Positions 32,306 to 41,441 of a DNA stretch of 47,773 bases are shown in pieces. Location: NCBI GenBank assembly GCA_946493765.1, contig CAMMAZ010000014.1:1-47773 (forward strand). Direction: 5' to 3'. Source of the DNA: an uncultured Clostridia bacterium. Lineage in GTDB: Bacteria; Bacillota; Clostridia; Oscillospirales; Acutalibacteraceae. Made by a program: the position numbers and the translations under genes. Every line of letters starts with the position of its first letter. Positions within the stretch are counted from its first letter, which is position 1. The notes below the pieces were generated by a model, which searched no databases, had not been told where the DNA came from, and was given only the letters and a program-made list of their open reading frames with translations.

Positions 32306-33712
32306 TTATTTATTAAATTCCTTGCGCTGGATCTTGCCCCAAAGGTTGCGCAGCCGCCGAAACCGCAAAATTCCGCCGACGCGCGCGAGCATGATCATCT
32401 GCCGGTAGCCGAGATTCTCCAAAATCGCATAGACCGACAATTTCATCGCCTGTTTGGCGGACATACAGCCTTTTCGCATGTATTGCTCCAAAATGATGCC
32501 GCCGACCGACAAAATAACGCCCAGCAGCACAGACAGCAGAAGATACATCACAAAGAAAAAGCCGTTGAGTTCGCCCATGATCAGTGAAAACGGAATGATG
32601 AAATAGCCAAGCACCTCGACGATGGCGCCCAAAAATTCAAACAGCCAGTTATAAGGCACCGCCAGCAGTCCGGCGACCTTATAGCGAAAGTTAAAGGTCA
32701 TGTGAAAATAGGAAAACAGCGTGTCGACGAGTCCCACCTGCCAGCGGCGGCGTTGGGAACGCAGATCCTTGGAATTCATGGGGCCCTGCGTCCAGCAGAC
32801 CGCTTCGGGACAAAACTTCACGGAATATTTGCGGTGCTGTTTGACCATTTCCTTGTGGACATGCATCACGATCTCCATGTCCTCGCCGACCGTGCCGCGT
32901 TTGTAGCCGCCGCAGTCGATCACCGCCTGCTTGTTGAACACGCCGAACGCGCCCGAAACGATCAAAAGGCCGTTGCCCCAGCAAACACGGCCGGACAGAA
33001 AGGAACGGAAATATTCCACGATCTGCAGCCGTTCGATATGCCTGCGCGGCACTTCAAAGGACTGCCATACGCCGTCTTCGATTTTTGAACCGTTTGCAAT
33101 GCGCACAAGTCCGCCCGCAACGACGGTGGTGGTGTCCTTTAAAAACTCGTTGCCAAGATGCAAAAGCGCATCCTTTTCCAGTCGGGAATCCGCATCCAGA
33201 CAGGCAAACAGCGGATAGGAGGAAGCGTTGATGCCGGCGTTGAGCGCGTCGGACTTGCCGCCGGATGCTTTATCGATATAAATCAGATTGGGATAATCCT
33301 TGTTGTAATACACATTGCGGACTTCTTCGGTCGGTATTGAAATTTTGATAGAGGTTTCGATCGGATACAGCCCAAAGGCTTCCACCATGTTATAATGCGT
33401 CTGGTCGGTCGAGCCGTCGTTGACCACGATGATCTCATATTCCGGGTAGGACAGCTTCATCAGCGATTTCACGTTATGCACGATGTTTTCCTGTTCATTG
33501 AACGCGGGGATGATCAAAGAGATCGGCAGAAGGTTATCCGAATCGGCATAACGCAGATAGTCGTCTGCGATTTGCCGGTTGCGGTTGCGCCGGATCTTGA
33601 AAAAGGCGATGACCAGCTGCAAAAGATAGATTACGCACAGCAGCAGCGTGAAGGACATGCAAAAATAGTTGAAATACCGGATAAAACCCCGGATAATACC
33701 CATGATTGTCAT
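32306..33712 (-). CDS. Processive family 2 glycosyltransferase (polysaccharide synthase)
   Basis: This integral membrane synthase is of the cellulose/hyaluronan/poly-GlcNAc synthase type. In 468 residues it has an N-terminal membrane helix pair, then the GT-A domain with NDGS (Asp99), LDADS (Asp173 and Asp175), GED (Asp278) and the processivity motif QRRRW (320-324). Four or so C-terminal helices form the channel. All catalytic signatures are intact, so it should polymerise and export a beta-linked glycan. No PilZ domain is attached. The product sugar cannot be told. Its start overlaps the HEAT-repeat gene by ATGA, which implies tight stoichiometry between the two. Confidence 0.92.
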   Translation of the reverse strand: MTIMGIIRGFIRYFNYFCMSFTLLLCVIYLLQLVIAFFKIRRNRNRQIADDYLRYADSDNLLPISLIIPAFNEQENIVHNVKSLMKLSYPEYEIIVVNDGSTDQTHYNMVEAFGLYPIETSIKISIPTEEVRNVYYNKDYPNLIYIDKASGGKSDALNAGINASSYPLFACLDADSRLEKDALLHLGNEFLKDTTTVVAGGLVRIANGSKIEDGVWQSFEVPRRHIERLQIVEYFRSFLSGRVCWGNGLLIVSGAFGVFNKQAVIDCGGYKRGTVGEDMEIVMHVHKEMVKQHRKYSVKFCPEAVCWTQGPMNSKDLRSQRRRWQVGLVDTLFSYFHMTFNFRYKVAGLLAVPYNWLFEFLGAIVEVLGYFIIPFSLIMGELNGFFFVMYLLLSVLLGVILSVGGIILEQYMRKGCMSAKQAMKLSVYAILENLGYRQMIMLARVGGILRFRRLRNLWGKIQRKEFNK

Positions 33713-34806
33713 TTGCTGTCCTCACCGCCCATGTTGATGATTTTATATAACGTGTTTTTGACCGCATCCGCCGCATATTTGTCATAGCCCTGCAGCACCG
33801 CTTCGACATGTTCCATGGAATCGTCCATTTCGACCAGCGCCTTTGCGGCGATCTGGCGCACCCACCATTCCTCGTCGCCGGTCGCGTGTTCCACAGCGCC
33901 CAGCGCCGCCGGCGATTTGATTTTTTGCAGGCCGCGCACCGCGCTGCTGCGCACCACCCAGTTTTTATCGTTGAGCGCAATGATCAGCAGATGCTCCAAG
34001 GACGGGTCGGCGATCACCGAAAGCGCCTTGACACAGGCGATCTTGATCTGCGGGTTGGTGGAGCGCATGCCCTCGATATACACGTCCGTCAGTTCCCGGA
34101 TCCCATCCTGCGCAATGCCCTTGATCACGGTGGCTTTCATATAATCCGAGCAGTCTGCAAAGACCCGGCGGGCCAGCGACGCCTTATCGCCGGTATATAA
34201 ATCTAAAAGCTCGACGATGACACGATAGGAATATTTGCGGTTATCTTCACACATGGAAAGGTATTTCACCATATATTCCTCGTCGCCCAGCACCGACAAC
34301 GCCATCGCGCCGTTATACTGCAATGTTTTGTTTTTGCTGTCGACGCATTGGCGCAGCCGTTCGATGGAATCGGTGGATTTAAAATCCGCCAGGCGGCGGC
34401 AGATATATCCTTTCAGATAATCGTTGCCGTTATCGAAATACGACTGGTAGGTTTCAACCGGCTGCAGCTGTTCTGCCAGCTGCAGCAGCGCCTGCCTTTT
34501 CTCTTCTGAGAGATCCGCCGATCGGTTTTGCAGCTCCAAAAGCTTGCAGGCGGCGATGTCGAATTTTTCATAATCATTTTTGACATATTCGCACAAATGC
34601 CCGATCTCTTCGCTTTGGGCAAGCTGTGTCGGCGCGCCCAGGATCGCTTCAAAGCAGTTGTGGATCTCCCCGTCATATTCCCCGTTGCGCAGCAGCGTTT
34701 CTTCCTGGCGGTTTGCAATGATATACAACCAGATATATTCCGCGCAAAGCAGCGCGCCGACCGCCAAAATAATGATAATAACCAGCATCTCGGCATTCAG
34801 TTCCAC
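33709..34806 (-). CDS. Membrane-anchored HEAT-repeat protein coupled to the synthase
   Basis: The protein has 365 residues. The GTG start follows AAGGAGG. One N-terminal helix (about 5-28) anchors the protein. The rest is alpha-helical with recurring HEAT/PBS-lyase-like units, for example LQYNGAMALSVLGDEEYM, IKIACVKALSVIADPSLEHL and WVVRSSAVRGLQKIKSPAAL. Such repeats bind proteins, so it is a likely cytoplasmic scaffold or regulator of the synthase. Its stop overlaps the synthase start as ATGA. I know no equivalent in bcs, pga or pel loci. Confidence 0.85.
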   Translation of the reverse strand: MELNAEMLVIIIILAVGALLCAEYIWLYIIANRQEETLLRNGEYDGEIHNCFEAILGAPTQLAQSEEIGHLCEYVKNDYEKFDIAACKLLELQNRSADLSEEKRQALLQLAEQLQPVETYQSYFDNGNDYLKGYICRRLADFKSTDSIERLRQCVDSKNKTLQYNGAMALSVLGDEEYMVKYLSMCEDNRKYSYRVIVELLDLYTGDKASLARRVFADCSDYMKATVIKGIAQDGIRELTDVYIEGMRSTNPQIKIACVKALSVIADPSLEHLLIIALNDKNWVVRSSAVRGLQKIKSPAALGAVEHATGDEEWWVRQIAAKALVEMDDSMEHVEAVLQGYDKYAADAVKNTLYKIINMGGEDSK

Positions 34807-34821
34807 TGCAAACCGCCTCCT

Positions 34822-37800
34822 TTATCCGTTAAAATAGTTTCGCAGGATCGAACAGCTTTGTTTGGAACGGATCGTGAAATCCACCGTTTCCCAGCTGCTC
34901 CATTCATAAACTTTATATCCCGGCGATTTTTTGGTGACCGGGAAAATATAGGTGGTGTCCTGGTCTTCCTTGTTGCCGATGAGAATGGACACCAAGGCGC
35001 CTTCCGTGACCGTTGTTTTCACATCGCCCGACAATGCGCCGGTGGTTTCATCGTCGATGACCAGCTTACCGACCGGATCGGTCACATTCAGCATCGACCA
35101 CGGAATGCGCAGCCGCACCGTCGATCCGGTCTGGAAAAACTGCGTGTTGGATTCGTCAAAGCTGCCGTAATTCAGCACAGCCACCAGATCATATTCGCCG
35201 GTATAGCTTTCCTGCGTCTGATACTGTCCGTTTGACCGGTTATAGCTCGGCGTCACATAAAGTGATGCGGAGACCCTGCTTTCAAATTCGATCACGAATT
35301 CCATACCGGATAAGCTGTTGGCGAAATAATCGCTGCTATAATAATATTCGCCGTCGTTGCGCTGCACGGTATCGAACCCGATAAACAGCTGCTCCTCGTC
35401 ATAATCGATATCTTCCGACAGCAAAACGGTGATATACAAATACCCTTCGTTGTGCGACAGCTGGATCTGGCTGACCCGGCCGTTGTTATCGTTTAATTCC
35501 ATGCCGGTTTCATCCGGGGTGTTCGGCTCGATCGCAACCACGCCTTTTGTCTGTTCTTTATCCGCCGCATTGAACCACATGCAGTTGTTGTCTTTGGGAA
35601 CGGTGAACGCGTCTTCTTCCTCGGACAGACCCGACCAGCTGTCATTTAGATCGCTGACCAGTCCGCCGAGCGCGCCGCTTTGTTCCACCGCTTCGAGCAT
35701 GCGCACGAGCGCTTCTCCCTGTTCTTCTTCCGACAACCCGTAGACCGTACTATCTTTTTCATACATATTAACCGCGGTCGACGCGCTCACACCATCCACC
35801 AGCACCTCGCCGCCAAGCGTCTCGATCACCTGCGACACATAGCCGCCAAACGGATAATCCCCTTCGCTGTCGGTGTAGGACAGCTGCTGCGCAAAATTGA
35901 CGACCGCATTGTCGTCCTGCAGCAAAGTGACTGCCGAAAACAGGTAGCCCTCGCCTGCCTGCGTTGCTTGTATATTGCCGGGATTGCAGCTTGTATCCCC
36001 TTCGTTCCAGACCACATCGGGCAGCAGGCCGGGGTTGACCTGCGCACCGACCGGGACTTTGCAGCCATATTCCGAAACGGTGGTCTGCAAAACATGATCG
36101 CACAGCGCCGCAAGGTAGCTTTCCATTGGATCGGTCGCGCTAAAGTAGGTTCCGCTGTAAGAAAAATCGCCGTTTTGCCCGATCAGTCTTGTTACCTGCG
36201 CGTCCGTCAGATCGGGGGTGATTTCAAACGCCAGCAAATACTGCGACATATCCTGCTGGTAGCTGTATTCCTCTTCCCCATTGGTCACGCTGCCGTCGCC
36301 GTAGACCGCGCGGACGGTCTGCTCGATTTTGCGCCGGTAGTCGTCGATCGTATTGACGGCGTTCTCGCCGGTTATCTCATCCGGCGGCGCAATGCTCTGG
36401 ATCAGATAAAGCGTTCCGTCCTCGGACGCAGCGTTGACATTGTATAGCGCCCGGTAAAATTCCGGCGGTAGCAGATCATAGACGCGTATGGTGTTCGCGC
36501 CGGTATCCAGCGCGATCTCCAAAAGCGCCTGATAAGATTCATAATCCCTGGACGCGCTGTCGCTGCCGGGCAGCGCGGCGTTGATGTTAAAGCCTTTGAT
36601 TTCAAAATCCGTCCAGTCTTCACCGGATTTGACCTGCATGCCGTCCGGCGTGATCTGCGCAATATCGCTGGGCGACTCTTCCTCTTTTTGGGTCAACGGA
36701 TTCTCAATGATATCGTCCAGGATTTTTTCCATCATCGGTTCGTAAAAATTCCAGTAGAAGTTTTTCACGTCGCCGTCCCGATCAAAAGAAATCAGCCGGA
36801 AAAAGGTGTCGGCGAAGCAAAAGGAGCTCAGCTGCATTTCATCGACATAATCATTAAAATCGCCGGCAAAATAATAGGTCGGCGCACCGTCGGACGTGTT
36901 GCGTGCAACGGCGCAGAAAACATTCTGATCCGAGATTTTTGAAAACTCCTCCATGCCGTCGGCATTGAGATTGAAGGTGTAGGTCGCGATGGTTTCGGTG
37001 CCGTAGGCCGGGGTGATGATCTCAAACCAGTTATAAAAATTGACCGAATGCTTGCCGAATTCCTCTTCATAACCTTCCGCAACGGAAATTTTTAAAAGGT
37101 TTTTGCTTTGGAAACAGGTGCTCTCTTCCAAAACAATAATGTCCCCGTTGCCGACAAGCAAAAGACCCGGACCGGTAAACAGCCATTTCTGCCCGTATTT
37201 CTCCTCATACATCGGCGGCGCCCATTCCGGCACATCGGTAAAATCCTGCAGATCATAGATATACCGGCCAACCCATCCGGTCATCTGGATACCGAACAGC
37301 TCCTGCAGCTGCGCGGACACCTCCGCGCTGGTGCCGTTCTCCAGAATATCCTGTTCGCCGACAATCACCGAGCCCGCCGAATGCGCGTAGGAAATCGTAT
37401 TCATGTCGTCTTGCGTGATACCGCGCGAATCGCTGGATTCAACGCCGTAGGCATCCGAAAGATATAATAGATCCGGCGCGCTCGTGCATTCCGACAGAGC
37501 CGTTTCCTCGGTGATATTTCTGTCCGCGTCGATTTTATTGCCGTAGTAATCCGTTTCGTAATCATAATATTCGCCGGTTTGCGGATTGACGATCTTTTTG
37601 TAATTCAAAAGCCAATACAGTCCGATATGCTTTCTGTAATCATTGTCCACATCGTCAAGATAGGAAAACCCGTCTGCTTGGGTGGCGGGAACGGTTTTAT
37701 CCAAAACAGCAATGGAAAGCTCGGTTTTGGGCAGAAACTGCCAGACGATAAACAACAGGGCGATACCGATAAGCAAAATCAGCGGGATCAAAAAATAGAG

Positions 37801-37824
37801 TTTAAACAGCTTGCGGATTTTCAT
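34822..37824 (-). CDS. Large GH-A-like paralogue with N-terminal membrane anchor (paralogue A, probably inactive)
   Basis: The protein has 1000 residues, one N-terminal helix (about 9-31) and a mixed region (about 35-380) that I do not recognise. The second half matches the two smaller GH-A-like proteins: FEIKGFNINAALPG, NTIRVYDLLPPEFYRALYNV, LYLIQS. Here the candidate acid/base motif reads LLAFEITPD. The nucleophile motif IIAE(F/V)G is replaced by VLVDGVSAS, so the Glu is lost, and FSWQDEW is SDLNDSW. It is therefore likely a pseudoenzyme that binds polymer or partners. A C-terminal DOMON/CBM9-like region is retained (IPWSMLNVT). An AGGAGG site lies upstream, and the start overlaps the HD-GYP gene by 23 bases. 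Confidence 0.75.
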   Translation of the reverse strand: MKIRKLFKLYFLIPLILLIGIALLFIVWQFLPKTELSIAVLDKTVPATQADGFSYLDDVDNDYRKHIGLYWLLNYKKIVNPQTGEYYDYETDYYGNKIDADRNITEETALSECTSAPDLLYLSDAYGVESSDSRGITQDDMNTISYAHSAGSVIVGEQDILENGTSAEVSAQLQELFGIQMTGWVGRYIYDLQDFTDVPEWAPPMYEEKYGQKWLFTGPGLLLVGNGDIIVLEESTCFQSKNLLKISVAEGYEEEFGKHSVNFYNWFEIITPAYGTETIATYTFNLNADGMEEFSKISDQNVFCAVARNTSDGAPTYYFAGDFNDYVDEMQLSSFCFADTFFRLISFDRDGDVKNFYWNFYEPMMEKILDDIIENPLTQKEEESPSDIAQITPDGMQVKSGEDWTDFEIKGFNINAALPGSDSASRDYESYQALLEIALDTGANTIRVYDLLPPEFYRALYNVNAASEDGTLYLIQSIAPPDEITGENAVNTIDDYRRKIEQTVRAVYGDGSVTNGEEEYSYQQDMSQYLLAFEITPDLTDAQVTRLIGQNGDFSYSGTYFSATDPMESYLAALCDHVLQTTVSEYGCKVPVGAQVNPGLLPDVVWNEGDTSCNPGNIQATQAGEGYLFSAVTLLQDDNAVVNFAQQLSYTDSEGDYPFGGYVSQVIETLGGEVLVDGVSASTAVNMYEKDSTVYGLSEEEQGEALVRMLEAVEQSGALGGLVSDLNDSWSGLSEEEDAFTVPKDNNCMWFNAADKEQTKGVVAIEPNTPDETGMELNDNNGRVSQIQLSHNEGYLYITVLLSEDIDYDEEQLFIGFDTVQRNDGEYYYSSDYFANSLSGMEFVIEFESRVSASLYVTPSYNRSNGQYQTQESYTGEYDLVAVLNYGSFDESNTQFFQTGSTVRLRIPWSMLNVTDPVGKLVIDDETTGALSGDVKTTVTEGALVSILIGNKEDQDTTYIFPVTKKSPGYKVYEWSSWETVDFTIRSKQSCSILRNYFNG

Positions 37825-40036
37825 GCTCCGATCCTCCTGTTTCTAAAATCTGTTTGACCTGCAGCATTCTGCCGCTGCAACGGCGAAACGCTTCGACGAT
37901 TTTGGGATCAAACATAGCGCCGCTTTGTTTTTCGATATAATCCAGTGCGGCCGGTTCGTCCCAAGCCTGCTTATAACTGCGAGGAGACAGCAACGCGTCG
38001 AACACATCCGCTACATGCACGATGCGCGCATAGACGCTGATGTCCTCTCCCTTTTTGCCGAGATAACCCGTTCCGTCATAATTTTCATGGTGTTCAAAGG
38101 CGATTTGCCCTGCGATGTCAAAGAATTCACCTTTAGAGGCAGACAGAATATTTCTGCCGTAATAAATATGCTCCTGCATTTGTGTGCGTTCTTCTTCGGT
38201 CAGCGTCCCCCGCTTGGTCAAAATCGATTCCGAAATGGCGATTTTGCCGATGTCGTGTGTTAAAGAAGCGGAGGCGATCATTCTGGACTCCGTCGCATCG
38301 TAACCCAATTCCCGGCAAAGTGTTTCCACCATCTTGGAAACGACCAAAAGATGTCGTCCGGTACCGGAAAAACGCTGTTCGACAATTTGCGCCATATGGA
38401 TAAACAAATTCTCCTGCATCAGATGCATGTCGGCTTTGAGATGCATGTTCGCATAGGCAGTTAAGATGCTGTCATACGCATTGCGCACAATGTTGCCGAT
38501 ACTGGGATTGCTGCGAATGCTTCCCCCTTCGATATACACAACCGCTTTGGGATGGTTTTCCGAAAGAAAGACCATGTCGATGTAGCTGCTGCCGATAAAA
38601 ACATGGCCTTGCCGGCCGGCGAGCTGCTCCTCGATCTTGCTATAATCACAATTTACAACACCGTTGTTATAAATTTCTCTGTAGCCGTCTTTTTCATAAA
38701 TGGCAGCGCAGCTGTGGATCGCTTCGCTTTCATCCTGCCTTTCCATATCCTGCGCTAAAAAGCTGATGCCCTGCGCCACGACCGTGAAGAAATCGACCTC
38801 GTTGTTTTGCACAAAGGTTTTGGAAATCAGATCGGAAACCGAATCGATCCAAACGGAATCCTCTTGAATCTGCCGTTTGCGTTCATCCGCACGCAGGGCG
38901 GCAAACACATCGACAGACACGAATACCCAAAACATCGACAGGATAAACACGCTGATCCCCAAGGTGAAAATCGCGTTGGTCAGCGCAAAAAAGCCGATCG
39001 CACTGCTCACGCAATTGTAAATATTCACCGCAAACACATAGAAGAGCAAAACCCGGATAAATCCGTTCATTTTAATCCGGTTGTATTCCGGTTTGGACAT
39101 GACGTTGACGATGACGGCAACAAGCAAAATCTGAAACAGTGCAAACACACCCAGCAAAATCCGCATCCAAAGCGCACTGCTGATAAAGATCATCAGAATG
39201 ATCATGCCGAACAGCAAGAGAGAAACCACGATATTTCTCTCGTTTTTCACGCCATGACAGGACAAGACCGCCGCATAGGTCAGCAAAACGACAAACATCT
39301 GCAAAGCCTGCCGAATATTCAGCCAGTAAGAAGCGGAAAACAGCGTGGAATGATCGGATAAAGCCGTGACACCGAGCAATATCCCGCAAAAAACGGTCGT
39401 CAGCGACAACAGCAGCATGCGTGCAATACCGTTGCTTTTCGCGCCTGCCGCAAACGTCACAACCAACATCACAATACCGATCAGCACCACCGCGCAGCCC
39501 AAAATCAGCCCTGTCATCTCAGCATAATTGACCGGATTGACGGCTGCCTGCAGCCGCGCCGAGAGGGAGAAGCCAAACGGCGCATACAAATAAATATCGA
39601 TCTGCTGTTCATAGGAAGACGCGGGCAAACGGACAAGGCTGTAACGGCTGCCGCTGTAAGGCGCTTCGGTATACCCGTTATTGTAAATTTCCTCTCCGTT
39701 GCACAGCACACGCAGCGTGCTGAATTTCGTTGTCAGTTCAAGGTAGGTTTCATTGTCCGACGCCGCAACGGTGTAGCTTAGACGCATATACCGCTGCGAA
39801 AGCGTGGTGCGCGGCGGATTGTTGCGCGTCGCCTGTTTGAATTCCGTGACATCCCCTTCGATCGCCTGCGCGCTGTCGCCGGTGATGAATTTCCAGTCAT
39901 AGATCCTCGTGTCGTCCGAAACCGCCGACGGCACCACTGTTTGGAAAACCACCGCCACGGCAAAAGTCAGCGCAAACATGCACAGCGCAACAATCACAGC
40001 GCGCTGTGTTTTTTTGGCCGGTATCTGAATTTTCAT
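37802..40036 (-). CDS. Membrane HD-GYP c-di-GMP phosphodiesterase with 7TM sensor
   Basis: The 744-residue enzyme should break down c-di-GMP. One helix and an extracellular jelly-roll-like domain (about 35-175) precede seven hydrophobic helices (about 178-385), an arrangement like 7TMR-DISM receptors. A GAF-like stretch follows. The HD-GYP domain comes last, with HDIGK at 594 and HHENYDGTGYL at 649, then RIVHVADVFDALLSPRSYK. The canonical GYP reads GYL here; the metal-binding His and Asp residues are kept. It sits inside an operon under a c-di-GMP riboswitch, so it can close a negative feedback loop. It overlaps the next gene by 23 bases. Confidence 0.9.
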   Translation of the reverse strand: MKIQIPAKKTQRAVIVALCMFALTFAVAVVFQTVVPSAVSDDTRIYDWKFITGDSAQAIEGDVTEFKQATRNNPPRTTLSQRYMRLSYTVAASDNETYLELTTKFSTLRVLCNGEEIYNNGYTEAPYSGSRYSLVRLPASSYEQQIDIYLYAPFGFSLSARLQAAVNPVNYAEMTGLILGCAVVLIGIVMLVVTFAAGAKSNGIARMLLLSLTTVFCGILLGVTALSDHSTLFSASYWLNIRQALQMFVVLLTYAAVLSCHGVKNERNIVVSLLLFGMIILMIFISSALWMRILLGVFALFQILLVAVIVNVMSKPEYNRIKMNGFIRVLLFYVFAVNIYNCVSSAIGFFALTNAIFTLGISVFILSMFWVFVSVDVFAALRADERKRQIQEDSVWIDSVSDLISKTFVQNNEVDFFTVVAQGISFLAQDMERQDESEAIHSCAAIYEKDGYREIYNNGVVNCDYSKIEEQLAGRQGHVFIGSSYIDMVFLSENHPKAVVYIEGGSIRSNPSIGNIVRNAYDSILTAYANMHLKADMHLMQENLFIHMAQIVEQRFSGTGRHLLVVSKMVETLCRELGYDATESRMIASASLTHDIGKIAISESILTKRGTLTEEERTQMQEHIYYGRNILSASKGEFFDIAGQIAFEHHENYDGTGYLGKKGEDISVYARIVHVADVFDALLSPRSYKQAWDEPAALDYIEKQSGAMFDPKIVEAFRRCSGRMLQVKQILETGGSEHENPQAV

Positions 40037-40074
40037 GCGGCGTCATCCTTTCTGCAATGGGGTGTGAAGCTGCT

Positions 40075-40569
40075 TTAGATTTTGGTGTATCTTTTGAGCA
40101 TATCCTTGATTTTTTCATTGCGTTCCTGTGGTGTGAGTGGGATGGCAGGCATAGCCGGCGCCTCCGTCACTGCCGTTATTTGCGGCGATGGATCTTGTGC
40201 CACTGCGGCGGCAATTCCTGCAGCCCCTGCAGCCACGCCTGCGGCGCCCGCAATTTCAACGGCATGGCCCGTATCCACGGTTTTCACAGTGCCGCCGGGT
40301 ACCGTGTTTGCATCTGCCGGCACGGGATCCTGCCCGTTTATACCGTTCCCTGCCGGCTGCATCGGAATCGCCGACAATTTTTCCAGGAAAATCGTCTGCA
40401 GGCTTTCGATCCGTTCATTGATCGCCGCAAACTGCGCGTTGTTTTCCTCCAGCTTTTGCAGCACAATTTCCCGATCCTGTCTTAACCGACGGTTTTCCAC
40501 CATCATGATCTCATACCGGTCGGCAAACCGGTTGAGCTTTTGGATCATGATCCGCAATTTTTCCTGCAT
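40075..40569 (-). CDS. Coiled-coil cytoplasmic protein of the c-di-GMP operon
   Basis: The protein has 164 residues. I start it at the ATG at 40569, preceded by AAAGGCGGGA. The longer frame from 40620 would overlap the preceding gene. Residues 1-65 form a heptad-rich coiled coil (IMIQKLNRFADRYEIM, RLRQDREIVLQKLEEN). A Pro/Gly/Ala-rich flexible stretch follows, and a short basic helix (LTPQERNEKIKDMLKRY) ends it. There is no signal peptide or helix long enough for the membrane, although an Ala-rich segment (VEIAGAAGVAAGAAGIAAAV) is mildly hydrophobic. I do not recognise the family. Placement suggests an assembly or tether protein for the synthase complex. Confidence 0.65.
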   Translation of the reverse strand: MQEKLRIMIQKLNRFADRYEIMMVENRRLRQDREIVLQKLEENNAQFAAINERIESLQTIFLEKLSAIPMQPAGNGINGQDPVPADANTVPGGTVKTVDTGHAVEIAGAAGVAAGAAGIAAAVAQDPSPQITAVTEAPAMPAIPLTPQERNEKIKDMLKRYTKI

Positions 40570-40588
40570 CCATTCATCCCGCCTTTCT

Positions 40589-41296
40589 TCACTGCATCGC
40601 CGCGATATAATAACCGTCATCGCTGCCGATCGTCAATGTCAGTTCCCCGATCTGATCTGTTTTCTGTTCTTGTGCATAATAGGTCACTTCCAACAGGTAA
40701 TCCTCTCCGGACTGCCGCAGCGTCGCATCGGCAAAGACATCCGCGCTGTAATCCGGTTCCCACATTTCAAATATCGCTTCCCCGCTGTTATACAGATCGC
40801 TTTGCTCGATTTCCACATCCTGCACCCGGAACAGTTGATACAGCTCATCCTCGATCTGCTGCGCCGACGCGCTGCGATAAACCATCGTTTCCGCACGGTC
40901 GGCATCGGTCAGACTATCGTGATACAAATGGCAAAACGCAAACTGCACCAGCTTGCTGACCGAAATATCCGCCGGATCGTCAAACGCATCGACAGCAAAC
41001 AAAAAGCGCAGCTCATAGCCGAGCTTGACAAACAGCTGTGTGTCAAGCTCCTCCGGCGCCGGCGTGTCCGCTTGGATGCTGATCGCCCCGGCATTGACAG
41101 TTGTATCGGCTGTCGTGCTGGATGCATCCGCAGACATTGTATCTGTTGTTCTTTCAGATTGCGTTTTTGTGGTCGTTGTCATTTGAACCGTCGCATAATC
41201 TCCGCCGCCGGCAAACACCGCCGCCAGCACGATACAGCCCACGACAACGACCGCCGCGACACAGCCGAGCAGTATATATCCCTTTTTCCCCTTCAT
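40589..41296 (-). CDS. Membrane-anchored extracytoplasmic protein, first gene of the c-di-GMP operon
   Basis: At 235 residues it has a single N-terminal membrane helix (about 7-29), a Thr/Ser-rich spacer (TTTTKTQSERTTDT), and an acidic globular domain (about 80-235; DTQLFVKLGYELRFLFAVDA and SGEDYLLEVTYYAQEQKTD). The domain has no recognised family but its size and alpha+beta look are NTF2-like. An AAAGGTGG site precedes the ATG. It is the first gene after the riboswitch terminator, so its expression is directly controlled by c-di-GMP. Confidence 0.75.
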   Translation of the reverse strand: MKGKKGYILLGCVAAVVVVGCIVLAAVFAGGGDYATVQMTTTTKTQSERTTDTMSADASSTTADTTVNAGAISIQADTPAPEELDTQLFVKLGYELRFLFAVDAFDDPADISVSKLVQFAFCHLYHDSLTDADRAETMVYRSASAQQIEDELYQLFRVQDVEIEQSDLYNSGEAIFEMWEPDYSADVFADATLRQSGEDYLLEVTYYAQEQKTDQIGELTLTIGSDDGYYIAAMQ

Positions 41297-41324
41297 TCTA
41301 TTCCACCTTTTTTCTTTTCAAAAC

Positions 41325-41363
41325 AAAAAACTGGCTGCAAAGGAAAAAATCCCTGCAGCCAGT
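41325..41363 (-). terminator. Riboswitch expression-platform terminator
   Basis: ACTGGCTGCA and TGCAGCCAGT (41363-41354 and 41339-41330 on the minus strand) form a perfect 10-bp stem followed by TTTTTTG. It lies between the aptamer and the first gene. Its 5' arm includes GGCTG, which can also pair in aptamer helix P1. Confidence 0.9.
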
Positions 41364-41431
41364 CAATCATTGCAAAAACTTGCATTAGACACTGTGCTTT
41401 GCGTCCTAAGCTTTCGCTTAGTTTGCCGATT
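41354..41431 (-). promoter_or_regulatory. c-di-GMP-I (GEMM) riboswitch aptamer
   Basis: Read on the minus strand, the region has the class I hallmarks in order: GGCAAAC, a hairpin CTAAGC-GAAA-GCTTAG with the GNRA tetraloop that docks, the highly conserved GGACGCAAAGC, a GTCTAA junction, a variable P3 hairpin (TGCAA-GTTT-TTGCA), then TGACTGGCTGC that closes P1. The 3' side (GCTG) can pair with CGGC just 5' of the aptamer. It lies between a promoter and a terminator ahead of an eight-gene operon. Confidence 0.88.
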
Positions 41432-41441
41432 CGTATGTATT

